DNA from: Desulfofundulus salinus
Lineage (GTDB): Bacteria; Bacillota; Desulfotomaculia; Desulfotomaculales; Desulfovirgulaceae
Length of the DNA stretch: 64,000 bases
Assembly: GCF_003627965.1 (NCBI RefSeq)
Contig: NZ_RBWE01000001.1
Coordinates: 976,488-1,040,487 of the forward strand
Direction of reading: 5' to 3'
Shown here: piece after piece, positions 58,342 to 64,000 of the stretch
Numbering within the stretch: the first letter of the stretch is position 1
How the letters are laid out: every line of letters begins with the position of its first letter
Program-made: the position numbers and the translations under genes
The notes under the pieces: generated by a model
The model's database searches: none
Told to the model about the DNA's origin: nothing
Seen by the model: only the letters and a program-made list of their open reading frames with translations

Positions 58342-59176
58342 GCTTAGCCGAGATGAACGCCTAGGTTTGGTGGAATGGGGCCATCCAGAACTATCTATCA
58401 AAAAGCAGGCGGAGCTTTTAAGCCTAAACCGCTCTAGCTTATACTATCACCCAGTGCCCCTTTCCCCAGAAGAAATAGCCATAAAGCACCGCATCGACGA
58501 AATATACACCGAGTTTCCCTTTTACGGTTCCAGGCGCATTACGGCCCAGCTTCGAAGGGAGGGATTCTTAGTCAACCGCAAAGCCGTCCAGCGCCACATG
58601 CGGGAAATGGGTATAGCCGCCATCTATCCCAAGTCCAACTTAAGCAGAAGAAACCATGAGCATCGAGTATATCCCTACTTGCTGCGAGGCCTTCCCATTA
58701 CTTATCCCAACCAGGTCTGGGGTATAGACATCACCTACATCCGGTTAGTCAGGGGATGGATGTACCTGGTGGCCATCATGGACTGGTACTCCCGCTTTGT
58801 GGTAAGCTGGGCCTTAGACCAGTGCTTGGAGACAGCCTTTGTATTAGTGGCGGTAAAAGAAGCCATGGCTAAAGCCAAGCCGGAGATAATGAATAGTGAC
58901 CAGGGAGCCCAGTTTACCGACCCGGACTACATAAAGCTCCTAGAAGGAGCGGGTATAAGGATCAGCATGGACGGCAAAGGCCGGGCTACTGACAACATTT
59001 TCACCGAACGCCTCTGGCGAAGCCTTAAATACGAAGAAGTTTATCTCAACGAATATCAAAGTCCCCGGGAAGCCAGGCAGGGTATCTCTCGATATCTAGA
59101 GTTTTACAACTACCGCCGACCTCACCAATCCTTAAAATACAGGACGCCGGCAGAAGTCTACTATGGAAAGGACTAA
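58331..59176 (+). CDS. IS3 transposase OrfB (rve integrase, DDE)
   Basis: 281 residues from GTG 58331, overlapping orfA by 11 bases. HTH_21 region (FYGSRRITAQLRREG), then the DDE core: WGIDITYIRL, MNSDQGAQFT and NIFTERLWRSLKYEEVY. The frame relative to orfA is +1 rather than the common -1, so coupled initiation at the GTG may be used instead of classical slippage. Confidence 0.88.
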   Translation: MASELSRDERLGLVEWGHPELSIKKQAELLSLNRSSLYYHPVPLSPEEIAIKHRIDEIYTEFPFYGSRRITAQLRREGFLVNRKAVQRHMREMGIAAIYPKSNLSRRNHEHRVYPYLLRGLPITYPNQVWGIDITYIRLVRGWMYLVAIMDWYSRFVVSWALDQCLETAFVLVAVKEAMAKAKPEIMNSDQGAQFTDPDYIKLLEGAGIRISMDGKGRATDNIFTERLWRSLKYEEVYLNEYQSPREARQGISRYLEFYNYRRPHQSLKYRTPAEVYYGKD

Positions 59177-59390
59177 GACATATTATGCCAAATCTGGAAT
59201 CTGAAAAATTTGTCTATAACCTATTTCATACCACTATTCACCAAATTGAGCTTATCTTTCCACGCTTAAAATTTTAAAAATCGTGTCTTGACAAAGGGGT
59301 CCACCTTATAACTCCTTTTCGGCAGGATTTCTTTCTTTTGTGTCGAATTGGTTAATATGCCCAGATTCTTAGATTCTTAGGTGTTAGGCG

Positions 59391-59591
59391 GTGATTGTCT
59401 TGACCAAGAAACTCTATACGCCAAAGGTAGGCCCCAAAGGTTTGATGACCCTGCCCAAGCAAATAAGAACGGCCCTTGGAATTGAAGAAGGAGACAGAGT
59501 GCTTCTCAAGGTCGAGCCGGGCGGCAAGGTCGTGTTGGAAAAGGCTCTCATCTTTTCCGCGAATGATGGCGCGTCTAATTCGGAGCGCTAA
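59391..59591 (+). CDS. AbrB/SpoVT-type DNA-binding protein
   Basis: 66 residues from GTG 59391 (TTG 59400 possible). Swapped-hairpin motif VGPKGLMTLPKQIRTALGI, then VLLKVEPGGKVVL. It stands 15 bases before the methylase gene and may control the restriction island. Upstream, AGATTCTT repeats twice near 59362. Confidence 0.75.
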   Translation: MIVLTKKLYTPKVGPKGLMTLPKQIRTALGIEEGDRVLLKVEPGGKVVLEKALIFSANDGASNSER

Positions 59592-59606
59592 GACAGGAGG
59601 ACAAGC

Positions 59607-60821
59607 ATGGCAGTAATCGGACCTTTAACCTTCTACGAGTTTTTCGCGGGCGCTGGTTTGGTCAGGCTAGGCCTGGGAGAAGCGTGGCGCTGCGTGTGGG
59701 CTAATGACATTGACCCCAAAAAAGCTGAAGTATATATCCATAACTTCGGGCCGGACGAGCTTACGGTTTGCGACGTGGCGGAAGTAGACCCTTCGTCTCT
59801 GCCGTCAAAAGCGGACATGGCCTGGGCCTCCTTTCCCTGTCAGGACCTTTCTTTGGCCGGGTGGCGGCGTGGCATGTCGGCTGAGCGAAGCGGAACGTTC
59901 TGGGCCTTTTGGCGCATCATGCGCGACTTGCATGACCGGGGCGACATGCCGCCGATGGTAGTCTTAGAAAACGTGGTAGGACTGCTTTATGACGATGACT
60001 TCCCCGGTCTTTGCGAGGCGTTGGCCGCGTTGGACCTGCAATTTGGCGCTCTGGTCATAGACGCGAAGCATTTTCTCCCCCAGTCAAGGCCGAGGGTGTT
60101 CATCGTAGGCGTTAAAGCGGACATTGACGTGGAACCGTTCCTAACTCAAACCACGGAAGGAAGCCCTTGGACCCCTAAAGCGTTGCTTGCCGCGCACGCC
60201 AAATTATCCCCATCGCTTCGCGGGCTTTGGCGCTGGTGGAAGCTGCCGGCCCCTTCGTTTCCGGTCCCTTCTTTGGCGGATTTGATTGAAGAAAACCCTT
60301 CGGTAGATTGGAATACCCAGGAAGAGACCCAAAAGCTTCTCGAAATAATGAGCCCTTCCAACCGGCAAAAGATAGAAAAAGCGCTTTCCTCCGGAGGCCG
60401 ATGGGTGGGGACGCTGTATAAACGGACCCGAAACGGCGTTCAGCGGGCTGAAGCGCGTTTTGACGGCATCGCTGGCTGCTTGCGGACCCCTCAGGGGGGG
60501 TCAAGCCGGCAGACGGTTTTGATTGTGGACAAGGGAGAGGTCAAATCGCGCTTGCTTTCGCCGAGAGAGGCCGCCCGGCTGATGGGAGCGCCGGACACGT
60601 TTTGGCTGCCAGACAGATACAACGACGCGTATAGGGCTATGGGGGACGCGGTCGCGGTGCCGGTGGTGTCCTGGCTTTCGCGACAGTTGCTTATCCCCTT
60701 GGCGTTGACGGCCCAGACCGCTTCAAGGCAACAAAGCCCAAGAAAAGGCGACAGATGGTCTATTCGCTATCGTTTGACGGCAGAACGGCTTGCTTCAGAG
60801 TGGAGGTCGGCGCGGCAATGA
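59607..60821 (+). CDS. dcm: DNA cytosine-5 methyltransferase
   Basis: 404 residues from ATG 59607 (ACAGGAGG upstream). Motif I FFAGAGLVRLGL, motif IV SFPCQDLS (catalytic Cys), motif VI VVLENVVGLL, motif VIII QSRPRVFIVG and motif X AMGDAVAVPVV. It methylates C5 of a cytosine in a specific site, protecting the DNA from the partner nuclease. It overlaps the next gene (ATGA). Confidence 0.92.
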   Translation: MAVIGPLTFYEFFAGAGLVRLGLGEAWRCVWANDIDPKKAEVYIHNFGPDELTVCDVAEVDPSSLPSKADMAWASFPCQDLSLAGWRRGMSAERSGTFWAFWRIMRDLHDRGDMPPMVVLENVVGLLYDDDFPGLCEALAALDLQFGALVIDAKHFLPQSRPRVFIVGVKADIDVEPFLTQTTEGSPWTPKALLAAHAKLSPSLRGLWRWWKLPAPSFPVPSLADLIEENPSVDWNTQEETQKLLEIMSPSNRQKIEKALSSGGRWVGTLYKRTRNGVQRAEARFDGIAGCLRTPQGGSSRQTVLIVDKGEVKSRLLSPREAARLMGAPDTFWLPDRYNDAYRAMGDAVAVPVVSWLSRQLLIPLALTAQTASRQQSPRKGDRWSIRYRLTAERLASEWRSARQ

Positions 60822-61807
60822 ACAAAGAAGAGCTGTTTGAGGAAGTTCTGCGGGAACTGATCGCTTGGTATGACCAACAACGTCCCGGCCCTGGCCGCGA
60901 ACCGGAAAGATACGTGGTTTGCGCCGGCCTGGCCGTTTTGGAAAGGATGAAGGCATCTTACCCTCTCAGGCAGGAGGATTACATCACGCCTAAAAACCAG
61001 GTCCGGACAAGCGGGCCTCTAATCAGAGAGATTTTGGCGCGTTTCGGAGAAACGAGAAATTACGCCTCCGAAGGCGGGCGCACCACCAGGGGGACCCGCA
61101 CGGCGGCGGATTCGCTGGTCGAGAGGCTTAACAACTGCGCTTGCCGCGACCAACTCGCCGCCCTGGACCCCAATGACCGCGGCGACATAGTTCACGGCCT
61201 GCAAGGGTGGCTTGCGGAAAAGGTCAAGGAATACTTCAATCAGCAGCGGCTTGAAGTTGAGGTCGATTTGTCAAAACCAGGCCCGCAAATAGTCGGAGAC
61301 ATACTCGCGGCGGCAGCCGAAAGGAAGATGGCGGGAGCGGTGGCGCAGCACCTGGTGGGAGCTAAACTGGCTTTACGGTATCCTCACCTTGTGATAGAAA
61401 ATTACTCCTACACCACCGCCGACCAGCAGCTAAACCGCCCTGGAGACTTCGTGGTCGGGGACACGGTTTTTCATGTGACCGTAGCGCCAATGCCCGCTGT
61501 CTTGGAAAAATGCGCAAGCAATTTGCGCAACGGGTATCGGCCCCTTCTTCTGACGCCGGAAAGCAGACTGGCTGCCGCCCGCCAAATGGCGGAAAGCCTT
61601 GGGATTGAAAAATCCACGGGCATCTTTCCTTTAGAGTCTTTCGTGGGGCAGAACGTCGAAGAGATGGCCGAATTCGGCAAAGAAAAGCTGGCAGAGCAAA
61701 TGCGGAATCTTCTTCTGAAGTATAATGAGCGCGTAGCGGAAGCGGAGACCAACCGGGCTTTGCTGATAGACGTTCCTGCTAATCTCGGAGGAAACTCTGA
61801 TGACTGA
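60818..61807 (+). CDS. DUF4928-type restriction endonuclease
   Basis: 329 residues from ATG 60818, coupled to the methylase. GDFVVGDTVFHVTVAP looks like the metal-binding sheet of a nuclease, preceded by a helical domain. Proteins of the DUF4928 kind usually stand between a Dcm-type methylase and Vsr. Family call is from memory and context. Confidence 0.68.
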   Translation: MNKEELFEEVLRELIAWYDQQRPGPGREPERYVVCAGLAVLERMKASYPLRQEDYITPKNQVRTSGPLIREILARFGETRNYASEGGRTTRGTRTAADSLVERLNNCACRDQLAALDPNDRGDIVHGLQGWLAEKVKEYFNQQRLEVEVDLSKPGPQIVGDILAAAAERKMAGAVAQHLVGAKLALRYPHLVIENYSYTTADQQLNRPGDFVVGDTVFHVTVAPMPAVLEKCASNLRNGYRPLLLTPESRLAAARQMAESLGIEKSTGIFPLESFVGQNVEEMAEFGKEKLAEQMRNLLLKYNERVAEAETNRALLIDVPANLGGNSDD

Positions 61808-62216
61808 TAAAGTGGACGCGGAAACGCGCAGCCGCATCATGGCTCGCGTTAGGGGCAAAGACACGAAGCCGGAGCTGGCGGTCCGCAAAGCCCTTCACGC
61901 TGCGGGATTCAGGTTCCGGTTGCACCGAAAAGACCTGCCGGGCAATCCGGACATAACGCTCCCGCGATACCGGACAGCGGTGTTCGTTCACGGCTGTTTT
62001 TGGCATGGACACGACTGCGCCCGCTTCAGGATGCCCTCCAGCAATGTCGCTTATTGGCGGCGAAAGATTGAACGCAACAAAGAGAGAGACGCTGCGGTTT
62101 TGGAGGAGCTTCAGCGAATGGGATGGCGGGCGTGGGTCGTTTGGACCTGTGAAATTGAAAAAGGAGTGCGCGAACTGATACGGTTTTTGGAGGATATAAA
62201 AAAAGACCTTGACTAG
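61800..62216 (+). CDS. vsr: very-short-patch repair endonuclease Vsr
   Basis: 138 residues from ATG 61800, overlapping the nuclease gene. RSRIMARVRGKDTKPELAVR, then LPGNPDITLPRYRTAVFVHGCFWHGHDC with the catalytic Asp and His, and WRRKIERNKERD. Vsr nicks T:G mismatches that arise when 5-methylcytosine deaminates, so it limits mutation at the methylated sites. Confidence 0.93.
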   Translation: MTDKVDAETRSRIMARVRGKDTKPELAVRKALHAAGFRFRLHRKDLPGNPDITLPRYRTAVFVHGCFWHGHDCARFRMPSSNVAYWRRKIERNKERDAAVLEELQRMGWRAWVVWTCEIEKGVRELIRFLEDIKKDLD

Positions 62217-62230
62217 CTGGGAGGATGACT

Positions 62231-63265
62231 ATGGTAAAACAAAAACTCATGATGGTGTTGGCGGTTCTTCTTTTGGTTTTGGTCACTGCTGCGCCGGCTT
62301 TTGCCGGAGGGCTGTTCCCGGACCTGGACGGTCACTGGGCCGCTGACCAGAGCTATTTGATGTATGACCTTGGCGTGTTTGGCGGCTACCCGGACGGCAC
62401 TTTCAAGCCGAACAACAACATAACCTGGGCGGAGTTCATCGCCATTGTAGTGCGGGCCTTCGACCTTCCCAGCGCTCCGGCGAATACCGTCCTGCCTTAC
62501 GAAGATGTCAAATCGGGTGACTGGTTCTACGACCCGGTGGCTCGGGCCTACGCCGCCGGAATTCTGAAGGGATACGGCAGCAAGCTGGAGCCCAATAAAG
62601 CCATTACCCGGGGCGAGATTGCCAGGATAGTGGTCCTCAACATCGGGGAAAACGGCGCTCCCTTGAATAAGGTGGCCCAAAACTTCTCTGATGTCCCCTC
62701 CGGCCACCTCCTGGCCGAATACGTCAGCAAGGCGTCTGTTCTGGGCATAATCGGCGGCTATCCCGACGGCACCTTCGGCCCCAGCAAAACCGCTACCCGG
62801 GCGGAAGCGGCGGTAATGGTCAACCGAGCCATGGAAGCTGAAGCGGCTGAAAAGGTCCTTCCTGCAGAAGAAACATTGAAGGCTGCTATCGAGGGATATG
62901 CCGACCGCTGGGCTTATGTTCAGTTTACCTTTGCCAGAGACAAAATAAATGATTATCTCAAAGATTATGCGCTGCCCTCAGTTATCAAATGGTACAGGGA
63001 TACCATGCAACCTGATGAACCCATTCCCGGCGTATACGGAAGGTTGGAGCCCGGAACTCTGCAGATTAAGGTACTAAACCGCTCCCGCACTCTGGCTAAA
63101 GTAGAAGCCCATTATGAGGTAGGCGTAAGAATCCGGAGGGCTTCGGATGGCGCTGAAGCAGAGGTCATGGCAATAAAAGTAGATGAAGTATTGCTAATGA
63201 AGCTCAGCGGCGGGAAATGGAAAGTCGGCGTGGTATACGACCAAAAAGCGACTAAAATTCGATAA
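62231..63265 (+). CDS. exported S-layer homology (SLH) protein
   Basis: 344 residues from ATG 62231 (GGGAGG upstream). Signal peptide ending AFAGG, then three SLH motifs (about residues 30-85, 90-145 and 155-205) with FGGYPDGTFKPNN and IGGYPDGTFGPS. A C-terminal domain of about 130 residues has no known match. SLH motifs bind wall polysaccharide, so this is a surface protein. A small ACCA/TGGT hairpin with TTTTTT follows. Confidence 0.88.
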   Translation: MVKQKLMMVLAVLLLVLVTAAPAFAGGLFPDLDGHWAADQSYLMYDLGVFGGYPDGTFKPNNNITWAEFIAIVVRAFDLPSAPANTVLPYEDVKSGDWFYDPVARAYAAGILKGYGSKLEPNKAITRGEIARIVVLNIGENGAPLNKVAQNFSDVPSGHLLAEYVSKASVLGIIGGYPDGTFGPSKTATRAEAAVMVNRAMEAEAAEKVLPAEETLKAAIEGYADRWAYVQFTFARDKINDYLKDYALPSVIKWYRDTMQPDEPIPGVYGRLEPGTLQIKVLNRSRTLAKVEAHYEVGVRIRRASDGAEAEVMAIKVDEVLLMKLSGGKWKVGVVYDQKATKIR

Positions 63266-63294
63266 CAACACCATCAGACCAACAGGCTGGTTTT

Positions 63295-63663
63295 TTGACT
63301 ACAGTTCAAGCCCCGGCAGGTAATAATTTCGTGCCTATTAATAAACGAGCTGAAGAGATCGTTAAATCATACGCGAAAGCCCTCAGGAAAAAAGATGTTC
63401 CGGTGAAAGTAATAATTTTATTCGGTTCCCAGGCAAGGGGAACCAGCGTTCCGGGATCCGATATTGACGTACTTGTGGTGACGGAAAGGCTTGACAAAAA
63501 GATCCGCGATACGATTGTAGATGAAGCCTTTGAAATCAGCCTGAGAGAAGACATTCCGGTGATAGCTCTGGCGTGCGATATTCAAGAATTCGATTCTCCC
63601 TCATTTAAAGTTAATCCCTTTTACCGCAACGTTACTCAAGAGGGGGTAATTTCCCATGGATAA
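63295..63663 (+). CDS. MNT-type minimal nucleotidyltransferase
   Basis: 122 residues from TTG 63295; GTG 63331 would give 110 and is as likely. The motif LFGSQARGTSVPGSDIDVLVV holds the GS and DxD of the polymerase-beta fold. Such proteins usually pair with a HEPN toxin and act as antitoxins by adding AMP. Here the partner seems truncated. Confidence 0.8.
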   Translation: MTTVQAPAGNNFVPINKRAEEIVKSYAKALRKKDVPVKVIILFGSQARGTSVPGSDIDVLVVTERLDKKIRDTIVDEAFEISLREDIPVIALACDIQEFDSPSFKVNPFYRNVTQEGVISHG

Positions 63664-63665
63664 TA

Positions 63666-63749
63666 ATGATTTCAAAGAAAGAGTTTGCACGCACGAAAAT
63701 GGAAAAGGCCTGGGACAACTGGGGTGATGAGAGATATTCATTTCTCTGA
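63666..63749 (+). pseudogene. possible HEPN-partner remnant
   Basis: 27 codons from ATG 63666, M-I-S-K-K-E-F-A-R-T-K, then a stop. The start resembles that of a HEPN protein, but the rest is missing and a terminator follows within 40 bases. It might be chance. Confidence 0.25.
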
Positions 63750-63785
63750 GATTGAAGATTTGAAGATCGAAAATTTGAAGAAATA

Positions 63786-63842
63786 AACCCGGTTTCGCCG
63801 GGTTTTCCCTTTTTTGGGTCCGGTTTATCCGGGCCTTTTTCT
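63786..63842 (+). terminator. two tandem terminator hairpins
   Basis: AACCCGG/CCGGGTT (63786-63804) followed by TTCCCTTTTTT, then TCCGG/CCGG(G) near 63819-63833 followed by CCTTTTTCTTTTTT. Confidence 0.75.
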
Positions 63843-63873
63843 TTTTTGGACAATTGAAAAAGAGGTGGTTTTT

Positions 63874-64000
63874 ATGAGATGGTCGTTATCCCGGGTGAAG
63901 GAGGAGGTTTATTCAGCTTTTAGACACATGCCCGCGTTGGCTAGAGGGGGAATTATGGCTGGAACTTCAGCGCTGGCCCTTGGTGGCCTCTATCTCCTCG
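63874..64000 (+). CDS. unknown protein, runs off the window
   Basis: Starts at ATG 63874 (AAAGAGGTGG upstream) and is open for 42 codons to the edge. A basic N-terminus with VKEEVYSAFRHMPALARGG is followed by a hydrophobic stretch, so a membrane protein is likely. Too little is visible for a family call. Confidence 0.5.
   Translation, partial: MRWSLSRVKEEVYSAFRHMPALARGGIMAGTSALALGGLYLL

Larger units (their letters stand above)
58004..59303 (+). mobile_element. IS3-family insertion sequence, 1300 bp
   Basis: Bounded by imperfect terminal inverted repeats of about 23 bp: left TGGACCC...GACACGA (58004-58026) and right TCGTGTC...GGGTCCA (59281-59303). It holds overlapping orfA and orfB with intact motifs. 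No clear target duplication was seen. Inserted right after the dead recombinase gene. Confidence 0.85.

Noticed and set aside
58001..59306. Target-site duplication of the IS3 element
   Set aside because: The three bases on either side differ; no convincing duplication.

Overview
The window reads as part of a large mobile element (a conjugative plasmid or an integrative conjugative element) from a GC-rich, probably thermophilic, Gram-positive Clostridium-class bacterium of the Desulfotomaculum/Pelotomaculum/Moorella kind. The clues are strong AGGAGG ribosome sites, TTG/GTG starts, S-layer homology and copper-amine-oxidase-N domain exported proteins, and sporulator-type AbrB switches. No rRNA, tRNA or CRISPR array was seen. 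The organism assignment is inference.

Layout. 1-4.5 kb: end of a conjugative type IV secretion block (VirB4 C-terminus, a small membrane protein, a VirB6/TrbL-like channel protein, and a lytic transglycosylase/M23 hydrolase split by an in-frame TGA). 4.5-14.3 kb: Tad/Flp pilus operon A (TadZ-like proteins, CpaB, TadA, TadB, TadC, Flp pilin, prepilin peptidase). 14.3-15.5 kb: a candidate type I toxin-antitoxin locus with an antisense RNA, then an AbrB-PIN toxin-antitoxin pair. 15.7-29.8 kb: exported proteins (two copper-amine-oxidase-N proteins, a PQQ-like beta-propeller, an 1809-residue PKD protein), interrupted by a decayed IS1634-like element, a small site-2 protease and a Phd/VapC pair. 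29.8-38.1 kb: Tad operon B (three TadE-like proteins, TadG, a TadG-like protein, a frameshifted thioredoxin-like protein, a GGDEF protein, CpaB, TadA, TadB, TadC, two pilins). 38-40 kb: a secreted metalloprotease, a dead mini-TadA paralogue and an HD-GYP protein.

40-54 kb is plasmid-type maintenance: ParM-ParR with a repeat-bearing centromere, topoisomerase III, an S1 protein, a structured RNA, a DUF4258/YgiT pair, a broken RelE with an intact antitoxin, ArdC-like, RadC and primase-like proteins, and many small zinc proteins. Six of these small genes sit behind a recurring leader with three hairpins and a strong ribosome site placed upstream of the last hairpin. 54.3-55.1 kb is a dense array of GNRA-type hairpins, a candidate large RNA. 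55.1-59.3 kb carries two tyrosine-recombinase loci (one active-looking, one dead), a long inverted repeat and a 1.3-kb IS3-family element. 59.4-62.2 kb is a Dcm methylase / DUF4928 nuclease / Vsr restriction island. The right end has an S-layer-type protein, a nucleotidyltransferase with a truncated partner, and a gene that runs off the window.

How it may work together (inference): operons A and B supply two secretion ATPases and several prepilins that may share the single prepilin peptidase. GGDEF and HD-GYP proteins beside operon B suggest cyclic-di-GMP control. The exported PKD, propeller and amine-oxidase-N proteins may be adhesins or surface partners of the pili, which could aid mating by the type IV system.
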